Of a DNA stretch of 64,000 nt, positions 52,971 to 64,000 are shown one piece after another. Location of the stretch: contig JACCGJ010023306.1 of assembly GCA_013407085.1 (NCBI GenBank), forward strand, positions 32,395 through 96,394, given 5' to 3'. This DNA is from Atriophallophorus winterbourni (Eukaryota; Platyhelminthes; Trematoda; Plagiorchiida; Microphallidae). Every line of letters begins with the position of its first letter. Position 1 is the stretch's first letter. The position numbers were made by a program, and so were the translations under genes. The notes under the pieces are model-generated. The model did not search any database. It was not told the DNA's origin and saw only the letters and a program-made list of their open reading frames with translations.

Positions 52971-53429
52971 CGTTTTAGTAAATGTTACTATACTATTGTG
53001 TTACTCCAAATTGTGACCAAGAGATTACAATTTTTGGTCCGAAAGAAAACAATTAGCTATACTTTCTAAACTCCATAAGTGGCCAATTACGTCAATAAAA
53101 TTTCGATTATGCGTGCTCTTCACACTATTTTTCTCTTCCGTAACACTTTTCGTAATTTCACCAAAAAGCTGACTTGCGCGATAAATGTTTTGCCAATCAA
53201 TCATCGACCCTAGAGTCTAATGAAGGACATCCACCATTGTGTTATTGAAACATGCGTAAACATGTGCAAGTTCAAGGTGAAGATGTATATAAGGATGATA
53301 TTCTACTCATTGCTTCAACCGAGCCGGCCTAATCCTAACATACCGAATAATCCATAGGGCCGCCACTCACACAGACACCTTTTTAATTTTGGTTCAAATC
53401 TCCCGACCCGCCGTCACAACCTAAAACTT
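52971..53429. other. Unassigned stretch
   Basis: Mostly unrecognised. Near 53345-53430 is a short partial duplicate of the LINE coding end that follows. Confidence 0.35.
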
Positions 53430-54095
53430 CAAATCCCACACTTCATCCCAAGCTTGGACGCCATGGATTGAAAAAAACATCTCGCTCCTCGAACGAATTT
53501 ATCACAAGGCAACCAAAATGGTTACAGGATTGAATAATTTACCCTTTGAGCAGCGACTGACCAGACTTGGACTGTGCACCCTCGAGCGCAGGCGTATCCT
53601 ACACGACCTCACTCTGACATATCGAATCATCTATGCGAAATCCCACCCTCTCAAACACCTCTTCAAGTTTGGTTCGGTTGTCCCCACACGCAGCCACCCT
53701 TTCACCCTTCAAATCCCACACTCACGATTGAATTGTCGTCGTCACTTCTTCGCTGTTCGTGTATGCTTCTTGTGGAATAGCTTGCAGACAGATATTGTTA
53801 CCTCAGCGAACGAGCACATCTTTAAACAAAGGTTACGAAACCTTATGTTGAGAACTACTGCGTTGGCCCCTACCTATTGATGTCTATATTTTTTAACGCA
53901 CGGAACTACCGTCCATCCAAAGATTCTTTTCCCTCAGTCTGTGTTGCCATTGAGGATTATTTTTGCTCCACCTATGAAGAACACGGATATGATCATACAA
54001 GTAACGATTTTTTTTAATTTTTTATACGTATATCCTATGGTACTGTACAGCAATTTGCTTTTTTAACCATAAAACTTGAATCTTGAATCTTGAAT
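53430..54095 (+). pseudogene. CR1-like LINE 3' end, first of two concatenated
   Basis: Thumb and C-terminal codons from SLDAMD/ISLLERIYHKATKMVTGL through EQRLTRLGLCTLERRR, RLNCRRHFFAVRVCFLWNSL and the end PTY at 53878. The 3' UTR runs to AACCATAAAACTTGAATC and three CTTGAAT units at 54074-54095. It is 5'-truncated in the thumb. Confidence 0.78.
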
Positions 54096-54490
54096 TCCCG
54101 ATTAAATTGTCGTCGCAACTTTTACGCAGTCCTTGTATGCTTTTTGCGGGACATCTTACCGCCAGAAGTTGTTTCATCATCAAACGATATTGTCTTGAAA
54201 CAAATGTTACGATCTTTTATGTTGAATACTACTGTTTCCCCAGTTTACTGAAATCCCTTAGTGATACCTTCTTACACCACATACTCGGAAATACAAATTA
54301 CGCAAACATATATTTCCAGTTCAAATTTCCTTTCTCCATGTCCAAATTTGAATTAGATTTTTGCTCCTCGTCTGAAGCACATAGATTCAAAAACTAAAGT
54401 AACCATTTGTTTAAATTTTTGTACGTATAGCCTATAGTATTGTACAGCTACTTTCTTCTTTTTACCTTAAATCTTGAATTTTGAATCCTG
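54096..54490 (+). pseudogene. CR1-like LINE 3' end, second of two concatenated
   Basis: Starts inside the same C-terminal motif (RLNCRRNFYAVLVCF-like, with one stop, at 54100-54140) and repeats the 3' UTR with CCTATAGTATTGTACAGCTA. It ends in ATCTTGAATTTTGAATCC at 54470-54488. It begins directly at the microsatellite of the first copy. Confidence 0.72.
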
Positions 54491-56639
54491 TTGTGCCTCA
54501 TTTTGAAATTATTACAAGTGACCAAAAACAGCCTTTTTGTAATTAACATTTAAGTTGAAAGAATGTAGAAATTGTTCGAATGAGTGGCATCCGAAATCGC
54601 TTTATTAATGAAAACTTTCATTAGAGGATAGTCCCTATATACTAAATATGAGGGAAATGTCTACAGATTACCGATAAAATTGATTTTGTATTTAAATACT
54701 AAAGTAAACAATGCGAAATTCGATTTTTGATACCGAATTTCGAGTAATCCTTCAAAGTACAATAAAACTTGACATGAGATTTTTTAACACGAATACTACA
54801 AGAATACAAAGTTTCCTAACGAATAGGAAGTTTAATTGAGTGAACTTCCCATCCCCAAAGGCTGACAGGGCATATCCGTAGTAACGTTGGCCTAAACTTT
54901 CAACTGCCTCTAGCAATCCACAAGCACTCAGCTAGATTTTTCTAGTCATGTAGAATTGTAATTCAGAGCAGCAGCATGATGGTTTTCAAACGGGTGCGCA
55001 AAGTCTTCCATTGCAATAAGCTAGGCTTGGGTATGTGAAAGATGTAATGAAGCGGTGAAGTAATTGGATGCTAATTTTGAATCAACTGAGTGAAAATTAA
55101 TGGCACTTATCAAAGGTTCACTTAGTTCATCTATAATTGATTTCACAATCGAGGAAATAATCACTTAATGTTGAATTATTCATTGTCAAAGTTCATTGCC
55201 TTGAAATGAGCCCCAAGGGATGTGCCTTAGTTCACCTGAAAAATAAGCAAACTAGATATGGTGAGAGCATTATAATCGAATAATCTTTTACACGAAGAAT
55301 GAAAATTGTAAATCGGCTTAACTGTTCGAATGTAAATGCGAAACACTTAACATCAGGGATAACTTCTAGTTTGATTTTGGCCAGCTCGTCTCAAGCCGAT
55401 TTGATTGAATTTTGCTGCGATCAAGGACTTTGAATTACTGTGTGATTAGCGTGAAAACAATTTCATTTTCCTCATCGAAAAACCTAACTTTACTCAAAAT
55501 ACATGACCCGCGGCATCATTAGAAAATTTTAGTTTTTTTTCTAAATCAGATTAGGTTATATACGAAAAGTCACCATCAGTAGATCATACATGAATTCCGA
55601 CAAAAATATTCAAGCACAAATTCGGCAGCTGATTGATGAAGTTTGGCCAAAATAGTTGCTTAAAACGGATACATTTTACCACACCGAAAAAATGCCGGTT
55701 TCAATTTTAAATTCCTCTTAGTGTGGAAACAATACCTTTAAAGGACAATTCTTCTATTCATTACTAGCCAATTGTTATAGTATCTCTATCTTTAAAGCGC
55801 GTATATATTAGAGTAGTAATGCTCAGATTTAACTTATGAAATACCTTTTGTTCATTAGGTTTTTTCATTAGGTTTTTCATTAGGTTACAGAAAGAAATAA
55901 CGAAAAAATATAAAGCATTGACAAATCCTTCATTCACAACTTATAGTTTAAGCCCATCATTAATTACAATGTTATTCGAATGAATCTGTGTAGTGTAATT
56001 CTACTGAAACGGTTTTACTTTATACTAGTTTTCCACTGATTCTCTCCAATGAGCTTTTCTTTTTCAGTCTCATCGAGCTTGCGTTAATTTGCAAACATGA
56101 AACTGTGGCCTCACCAGTTGCGTATTATTTGATCTAGTGATGCGGAATAATGTTAATGAAAACTAATCAAACGTGATTGTTGCAAAATTTTGGTAGATGC
56201 ATAGCGGTGGAGTGCGATTCAGTTCGGAACCGAAAAACATTATTTTGGTATATCGCTCACAATTTGAAGCGGGAATATTGTGAATAAAGTTCAACCAAAT
56301 AATACGGAGAATTGAATGAATTTACCGAACGAGTTCCGACAGACGTATTTGCTTGCAACAAACAATGAAAGGATGAACCATAAAATGCAAATCTGCCATT
56401 CTTTTGAAAGCCAAATTCATATAATGATGGGTTGTTTTAAGCTCCAGTTTAAAGTAAATGTTGATATGAATAATATGGCAACAACGAATAATATAACAAG
56501 CAAAAATGGGATTAGATTGCTTACTGAGCAGTTCAAGAATCAAGGAAATATCCAAAGGGCAGAAATTGTTTTCGATTGGTGGGATAACAAATGTAGGTGC
56601 ATGGTGTTAAGATGTAAAGTTTTCTTCGATGCACGGGTT
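54491..56639. other. Unassigned stretch
   Basis: No recognisable gene. A triple TTCATTAGGTTTT repeat lies at 55853-55889. A 108-codon frame at 56316-56642 has low-complexity Asn/Met content and no supporting signal. Confidence 0.4.
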
Positions 56640-59570
56640 TAGGGTCAAAAAGGCATCAAGGCTTCTCTTGAAAGTTTGCTGGTTTGGTGAGTTTACAACA
56701 TTATCTGGCAGATTGTTCCAAGTAAAACACACTCGCACGGCAAAAAATATCGTCTGCAGTTGAGTCTCGAATGAGGGACAGTTAGAGTAAATGTGTGAGC
56801 TCTTGTATTATGCGAGCTCCGTAGATTCAATAAGCATTGTAGAGGGTGATTTTCGGTATTCAAAATATTGTAAACCAGAATCAAATCCCTTCGAAGACGA
56901 CGATGTGGATAATCAAAAAATTTAGCGTTCTGATTCGCTCATTGTAGGGTTTCCGGCTGAGTCCAGTGACAAGTTTGGTAGCTCGATGATATATTAGTTG
57001 CAAAGTCGCAACATCTTTTTTAAGCCATGGCGACCATGCTTTTTAGACCATTAAAATTGAATTGAATTGAATTGAACTGCATATTCCATCGTGGGTCTGA
57101 TGTACGTATTTATAATACAGGGAATTGTCTCTTTTGAGAACCTACCGAAAATTCTCTTCAGGAGTGACAATTTCTGTGATGTTTTGCGATAGACGTAGTT
57201 GCAGTGGCTCGACATCCCTAGGGTGTTGCTTATTAACACACCCAAGTCCTTTTGTTCCATGGTCCACGAGAGGCTGTGTGTTCCAAGAAAATACTGGTAC
57301 TCCACATATTTGCCAATGTTTAACATGTGACACTTTTGGAGATTGAAAAATATGCGATTTTTTAGGGACCAAGCCTGGAGGTTGTCTAGATCCTGCTGGA
57401 GCAGTTCGCAGTCTTCCGACTTACTTATCTTCGACCACACTTTTATATCGTCTGCGAACTGTACGATCTTACATTTGATGAGAGCCGGTATGTCATTAGC
57501 ATAAAGCGCGAAGAGGATTGGTCCGAGGACGGATTCCTGAGGCACTCCACTTGTCACGGCTACCGACTTCGATAGAGCACCGACCACAGAGACTTGAACA
57601 AGTCGATCAGTCAGGTAATTTTCTAACCATGCTAACAGACTGCCAGTGATACCACAACGTTCCAGCTTCTGCAAGAGAATATTGTGGTTTACACGGTCAA
57701 ATGCTTTCGACATATCGAGGTAACATACATGGATGGTATCCCCAGCATCTATTGCTCGAGTCCACTCGTCAAGGGTAAGGAGAAGGTTAGTAAGGCTGGA
57801 TTATCCCCTTCTAAAACCGTGTTGCGCTTCCGAAAATAGCTTATTTTCCGCAAGGTATTTGCTCAGTTTGTTTGCCAAGATCCTTTCGAGTACCTTGGAT
57901 ACGGCGGACAACAAAGAAACAGGTCTGCAATTTGCGGGCTCCGAACGCACCCCGCCTTTGAAAATCGGGGAGATTATACCAGATTTCCATTCAGTCGGTA
58001 TGACACTTTTCGACAGCGATTCGCAGAATAACTGAGTTAGAGGTCCGCATAGAGATTGTGCACAATGCTTGAGTATATTCGGGGTAATTTTATCACAACC
58101 AGGGGATTTTCTGGGATTCAACGATAGTAGAGTTCCCAGCAGCTCTACTTTGGTGATGGTTATTGTGTCCAATGGTATAGGATGCGTTATTTCTTGAACC
58201 ATTTGTATATCCACGCTTTCCTTTGGACAAAATACTGCAGCAAAATAATTTACCAAAGCATCCGCGGTGTCAGCTGCATTTGTGGTCATTCCAGAGGGCG
58301 TCCGCGAGGCCGCAACTCCTGGTTTTACTGAACAATGCTTGTTCACAATCTGGTAAAGAAGCTTGGGATTCCGTTTCATTTTATACATTATGACAGCTTG
58401 ATACTGTATTTTGTTTTCAGCAATAAGATAAATGACCTGGTTTCTTAGTTTTCTAAAGGTCTCCCATGTGGCATTGGTGGTTAACCGGCGATGGTTTCTC
58501 CAAGCCATATTTCACAGTTTAATCCATTTCCGAGTGCGACTGCGGATTTTAAATTCGAATGCGTTTCCAGACTGTTTTGGTACGAATGCTGAGTTTGAGG
58601 TCAAAATGCTACACCACTGCTCTTTTACTCCTATGCCTTCAATTTGCCAATCGTTAATCAAACTTAGGGCGTTTGATAATTTTGATAGGCATACCTTTCT
58701 GATGATTTTTGTTGTATCGTTTGTTCGCTCTGTTCGACATAGGTAGTCAAAATTCAAGACCAAATGGTCGCTCGAACCTAGCGGACAATCGTATGTAATG
58801 TTTTCGACGGAGTCTTTTTCAGTTGTCAAGATAAGATCGAGCATTGAAGGCATATCTCTCCCTCTGTATCTTGTATTGCTTTCAACGTGATTATACAAGG
58901 GAATTTCGTCAAACAGCTGCTGGAAGATGGCAGCAGTGGAGGTCTAAGAAATTTTGTTAGTCTTCAGCAAGTTAGGCAGATTAAAGTCTCCCATGATCAA
59001 GATTCCGGTATGATATCTCGAGGCAATCAAGCGTAGCTTGTCGAGTAGATTCGTATTATACACTTCCGGGGCTGCTGGTGGGCGATAAATTACGCCGATT
59101 GTGCAATCATCGCCTGAAGTCGTTGTCAACAAACACCATAGCGTGTCGTGAAGCACCAAGTCGGAATCCGTCAGTTCTTTGCACTTGAGTCTCTGATCAT
59201 AATAGAGTGCCACACCTTCTCCACGCGACGCACGATCTCGGCGGAGCAGTGACATGCCAGCAATCTATAACTCACAATCGTGGATTTCCGGGCTCAGCCA
59301 AGTTTCGGTAATGGCAATTAGCTGAGGTCGATTAGTCTCAAACCGAGCGACAAGTTAGGCAAATTTGTTAATCAAGCATTGGGCATTGGTTAGAGGCATC
59401 CAAGAACAGTTTTGGTAAGCAAAGATGGATGGTGTCGTGTGGTGGCATAATCTGAGACAACCGTCATTGTCACGCCGAATTTGGAAGAGTCGTAGTAAAT
59501 CGATTATTATTTTATATGGATTTCGCGATCTAACTTCCATTTTTATCACAAAGTATTATCTATTTTTCAG
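56640..59570 (-). mobile_element. CR1-like LINE, nearly complete ORF2
   Basis: Minus strand. The endonuclease has NAQCLINKFA (about 59375), GVALYYDQRLKCKEL, VIYRPPAAPEVYN, LIMGDFNLPNLLK (about 58980) and PLGSSDHLVLNFDY (about 58770), which cover the metal-binding and catalytic Asp/His positions of APE nucleases. The linker and RT follow, with SPGCDKITPNILK, SGIISPIFKGG, CYLDMSKAFDRVNH (57715) and FADDIKVWSKI (57440). The C-terminus (LNFFDYPHRRLRRDLILVYN, SRLNCRRYF) ends near 56700. The main defects are a frameshift near 57800, a stop near 58950 and a 31 bp insertion at 57041-57071. Confidence 0.87.
57041..57071 (+). mobile_element. 31 bp LINE-tail micro-insertion
   Basis: TTTTAGACCATTAAAATTGA then ATTGA repeats. 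It equals the terminal 3' bases plus microsatellite tail of the CR1-like family (compare 62719-62752) but in plus orientation inside a minus-strand LINE. Flanking LINE codons (MEYAVQ and AWSPWLKKDV) resume on either side. The length is not a multiple of three, so it shifts the frame. Confidence 0.7.
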
Positions 59571-60279
59571 TAGACGTGAAGCGTTGTGACTATTAAATTA
59601 AGTTCAAAGCTTTCATAAAACATCTTCGTTTATCTTTAGGGAAAGAAAGGCAGAGCTGGATCTTTATATTCACTGATGGCAGATTGAGACATTGAAAATA
59701 AGTGAGGGAATTTTGATATTTAAAAAAACAATTTGATATATTAATCTTTTTCTAATCAGTAAATAAATCCTGCTCTGTTTTTACAATATATTTTGAGCCT
59801 TCCCATTAAATTCCACACAGATAGGTGGTCATATCAAAAAGGTGCATCGCGTAATCAAGTCTGGCAACTGTAAACTCTGCTAACGTTTGTGTTAAAAATT
59901 GAATTGGTTTTGTATAAGATGCGTAAACTTAATAACGGGTTTTATGGACCGTGACCCTTATATAAAAGTCAAACCGCATAGGTAGGGCCAATGTATATCT
60001 GGATGGAATTTGATAAACTGAATTTCAATTATATAGCGGTATAATTCTCAAACCGAGGTCACAGACATTATTATAGCGAAAGTTTGTTAGATATCTAAGC
60101 GTCACCATTTGCAATACGTAAACCTGAACTCATAATCCTAGTTCCAAGTATTAGGTGATTTCGCATTCTACTCTCCCTCCCACTTGCATATTATGCTATA
60201 CTATTATGCTATTCTCCCGCGATTATTTCTGCTGTGTTCACTTGAAATAGCAACAGGTGAAAAGGGTTGTTGGTATGAT
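59571..60279. other. Unassigned stretch
   Basis: No recognisable gene or repeat between two LINE copies in opposite orientation. Confidence 0.4.
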
Positions 60280-62760
60280 TTAAGGACCACCGACAGAAGA
60301 CGAAGCATACAATGCTAGTTTACTTGAGAAAACTCAGCTGGTTGTTTCCAGATATCAAAACAATGTCCTGATCATGGGTGACTTAAATCTCCCGAATTTA
60401 CTAAAAAGCGAGATTCCACCGGGGAATTCTCTTGATAATTTATTCTACGAAATATTCAACGAAATTTATCAAGCAGCATTCGCTTCAAAGGCACAAACAC
60501 ACTGTCCATACTCGATCTTGTTCTGACGAGCGAGGAAAATGTCATCGAAATATCCGCCATGAAGCACCAACTGGAAAGTGTGATCATGTCATCATTGTTT
60601 TCTACTATATATCTGAAGCGAAAAGAGCTAGTGATGCTCAGAAATTGATAAAAATCGATACGCTTGCATTATCAATGGCACTTCAAGAAGTCACTAACTG
60701 GGCACTGATTAACACTGATGTCCAACAATGATGGTCATCGATACTTCAGAAAATCAACCAAAAAATAGAAATCCACTCTAAATATGTTTCAAAAAACTTA
60801 AAAAGGGATTCAAATTCGTAATCTGGAGTCGAACACAGGAATGGATAAAGGTAAGAAACTGTGCGTGGAGAAGCCGCATACTGAAGGCAACACCTGAATC
60901 CTGGGAATCTTATCGTTTGTTGAGAAACAAAGTTACTAAATTTTTCCAGGATGATAAAGAAGGGTATCAAATCAATCTGATGGAAGCAAATTGACTAAAA
61001 CCCCAAAGCTCCCATTCCAGATTGTGAACAGAAAGTCCATGGTAAAGCCAGGCGTTTACGCTTTACTTACTACGACTGGAACTTCATCCACTGCTCTCAA
61101 AGCCTCCAACGAACTCGCTCAATTTTTCTTTAGAGTGTTCTACCCGAACGAGCGATTATGTTATGATATGCCTGCATTCAGATCACGAATTAACAAAATA
61201 CACTAAATCGCCGTGAAACCCGGGATTGTCCTGGTAAGGCTACTCGAGTTGAAAACAAAAAATACCCGGGAGCTGATGAAAGAACACCTTTACTGCGAAA
61301 AGATTGCGCCCACGCTCTAATCTCACTACCTTTTCAACCTTTCACTGAGCTGTAGCAAGGTTGCCACTGACTGAAAATGTGGATTAATCACTTCGATATA
61401 CAAAGGAGGGAAACGATCCGATGTGTCTAACTACAGACCAGTAACGTTGTTGCCTGTGGTCTCTAAATGTCTCGGACTATTTGTAGCTGATGAACTTATC
61501 AAACATTTAGAACAAAATAAGCTTCTTTCCAACACACTGCACGGATTCAAGACAGGACACTCCTGCCTCACCAATCTTCTCATAACACTTGATAACTGGA
61601 ATCGAGCCGTGGATAGTGGATACCCTAACCATGCTTTTTAATTGGATATGTCTAAAGATTTTGACCGTGTTAACCACAGCATATTGCTACAAAAATTGGA
61701 GCAGCTCGGGGTGGGCAGTGGATTATTTGGCTGGATACAGGATGACTTGACCGGTAGAGTCATCAGGGTTCGAGTTGATGGGCTACTATCCAGCCCAGTT
61801 GAAGTTATAAGTACCTCAAGGTTCATCCTTCGGGCCAATACTCTACCTGGTGTACGCTAACGATTTACCAGAAATCGTACCCAGCACAATCATTTTATTT
61901 GCGGATAACATCAAAGTCTGGACTAGCGTACACGCCATAGAAGATTGCCAAATTCTACAATAGATCTCGAAGTACTTCATACGTGGTCCTTACGAAACAT
62001 TCTATCGTTCAACATCCAAATATGTAAAATGTTAAACGTCGGTAAATCATTCGAATTCGAAAGTTAGCTTGAAGTCTTCGCGGCAGTGTTCTGTTGTATA
62101 CAAAAAGTCTTGCCAAAGCTCAGTATTGCTCAGAAGGATCTTCGACAGTTTCTCAAAGCAGATACTCCCGCGAATAATTAACACCTATATCAGACCAATA
62201 ATGGAGTACGCTGTTCAAGCATGGTCCCCATGGTTACAGAAGGACATGACCTAGCTGCAACGCGTATACCGCCGCGCTACAAAACTGGTGACCGGGCTAT
62301 ATAACAGGCCATACGAGGAGATGATTGCAACTCTGAACCTGTTTGACTTATCGTACCGTCATCTTAGGGGTGACTTGATCCTGCTGTTCAACATTCTGCA
62401 TATAGTGGATCACCCACATGAATATCTGTTTCATCAGCAAGAAGCACGTGGCAGCAGACCGCAAGGCTACAAGTTAATTATTCTACACTCTAGCTCAAAT
62501 TGTCGAAGGTTTTTCTTTGCTGTCCGAGTTTGTTTTATGTGGAACTCGCTGCCCCCACATATCATTTGCGCATCAAGCCTCAACTTGTTCATGGTCGTAC
62601 TTGACAATTATATGTTGACCACCTGAATACACATGCTGACCTTCCATATTGAAAAACATTTGTGTTGTTTTTATGCATTCCCTATATTTTTAATTTATGG
62701 TTACTGTAAATTATTGCTTTTTGGACCATTAAACTTTGAATTACTTTGAATATCTCAAAT
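60280..62760 (+). pseudogene. CR1-like LINE, 5'-truncated in the endonuclease
   Basis: Plus strand. It starts at GPPTEDEAYNASLLEKTQLV and has LIMGDLNLPNLLK (about 60370-60410). Decayed linker pieces follow (LPFQIVNRKSMVKPGVYALL at 61000). The RT has NYRPVTLLPVVSKCLGLFVA (61428), TLHGFKTGHSCLTNLLITLD, LDMSKDFDRVNHSILLQKLE (61640, one Ala to Asp change next to the catalytic Asp), and FADNIKVW (active site FADD mutated to FADN). The C-terminus includes YAVQAWSPWLQKDMT and SSNCRRFFFAVRVCFMWNSL, stop at 62626. The 3' end is GGACCATTAAACTTTGAATT with two ACTTTGAAT units (62733-62752). Confidence 0.85.
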
Positions 62761-64000
62761 AACGATGTGTGAAAATTATTTTACGCACAAATTCTAAGTT
62801 TTTCTTAAGTATCCCTGGAACTATTTTGGAACAACATTTTTCCTTTTAATCCTATTCCCCCAGATACGCACACGGACGAAACAAAATTTTTATTGCCTTC
62901 AAGAACATTAACTTTTCGCAGATCCTTCATCATATCGACTTTTACATAAATTTCTTACACGAAATTTGCCTCCGCACGATTTAGAATGAATTGTTAAGTA
63001 ACATATTAAACAGCAGCTAGACTTCTGAATATTTTCCAATAATACTTTTTATTCCTAAGTGTTTTTAATTCGATTTGCAATTTTGACTATCTAAACATTC
63101 GTTAAAAGTTAAACCATTCACTAAATTGTCCTTCCATCATTTTGACCATTACAAGAAATGAATTTAATTCAATATTTACCAGTGGAACGTTCATGCGTTC
63201 CAAAATCTGTTGAGAGTTTATCAAAGGGAACGCATCCCGTTCGGATGTAAACTCTAAAGTACTATTAACAATCTAGGTCTGCCACCAGCCCTTAATCTGA
63301 CACTTGCCTGTCAATTTATCAGCTTGTCGTTTTCTCGTTTGGCGCCATTAAAAAATTATTGACTGGATCTCCCAGCAAATGTCATTCTCGATAGACGAAC
63401 GCCAACCAACGTCGGTTTTCCGCACAAATCAGGATTCGTATTGTTTACACCAATCTAAATCAAAGCTCACTAATTATAATGACGCTTGGTTTCGGTCGTC
63501 GCCGTGCTATGTGAAAGTTTAGTTGTTTCGATTTGGACGAAACTCAATCATTATCATCGAATGGTGTACTGAAATACACAGAAAATATTATCATTTCCTA
63601 TGCTTTGAAGTCGATTCAGGTTGATAAACATTCATTTGTTCGATTCAGATAGAACATTGTACATTGAATACAATTGTTGTTCGTAAAAAGTTGGTTGCTC
63701 CTGCCGTGAAGATGCCTTGTACCACGAAACTATACTTTGACTAAGATAGTTTGGAAAGTGTTGAGTTGCCAGTCTCTTCTTCAACTCTCGTCTACCAGCG
63801 ATATCGTAATGCTGTGAACGTTGTAATGACAGATAATAAAATTTCCGCCAGCAGGCTTGTTTTCATAGCATGTTGTTTCAGTGTAATTTGAAGTGTAATT
63901 CGACACAGTGAAATATCCAAATGTCAAAATATAAAAAAACCGCACAAGATTTAATGCGTAAAATTGCCTTTGTCTAATTAGAAAGTTGAAACATGATTAA
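62761..64000. other. Unassigned end of window
   Basis: A+T-rich sequence with no recognisable gene, RNA or repeat on either strand. Confidence 0.4.

Noticed and set aside
56316..56642. 108-codon plus-strand ORF starting with ATG
   Set aside because: Low-complexity Asn/Met-rich sequence, no splice or family support, and it runs toward the 3' end of the antisense LINE at 56640.

Overview
This 64 kb window is eukaryotic and repeat-rich. Its GT-AG introns, headpiece-type actin-binding gene and mix of CR1-like LINEs, Penelope-like elements (PLEs) and hammerhead-ribozyme repeats fit a flatworm, most likely a digenean fluke. That assignment is inference; no species marker was seen.

Region 1 (about 1-9.3 kb, + strand) holds the 3' end of an actin-binding LIM protein gene (abLIM / UNC-115 / dematin-like headpiece family). 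Four exons at 1663-1962, 3198-3499, 6908-6979 and 9168-9281 join in compatible phase and end with a villin headpiece and a stop codon. The LIM domains must lie upstream of the window. The introns and 3' flank carry a 230-240 bp dispersed repeat (seven copies by 12.1 kb), two tRNA-derived SINE-like units and a decayed PLE.

Region 2 (about 12-30 kb) has few strong signals. It holds LINE and PLE fragments plus several short, single-frame exon-like segments with splice signals on both strands (16.1, 17.1 and 17.3 kb on +; 18.9, 20.2, 23.1, 24.0 and 30.0 kb on -). I do not recognise the proteins. A CR1-like LINE with an open 656-codon reverse transcriptase frame (20.3-22.4 kb) sits 25 bp upstream of one of these exons.

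Region 3 (about 30-37 kb) contains a head-to-head inverted PLE pair, LINE fragments with a C-terminal zinc finger, and two opposed copies of a tandem-organised repeat carrying hammerhead ribozymes. The copy at 34714-34755 has a complete conserved core and a perfect 6 bp stem I. This architecture matches animal retrozymes, which are small non-autonomous elements thought to be copied through circular RNA and mobilised by PLE machinery.

Region 4 (about 37.7-62.8 kb) is a retroelement graveyard. It holds at least six CR1-like LINE copies, a PLE with RT and GIY-YIG domains (39.8-41.4 kb), and a cleanly resolved nested insertion: a 1016 bp PLE inside a CR1 endonuclease frame, flanked by a 12 bp target duplication. 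The LINE 3' ends finish in short tandem repeats rather than poly(A), as in CR1/L2-type elements. The last 1.2 kb show nothing recognisable.

Overall the window is one recognisable host gene end, some unrecognised host exons, and interacting retroelements: autonomous CR1 and PLE remnants together with ribozyme-bearing non-autonomous repeats.
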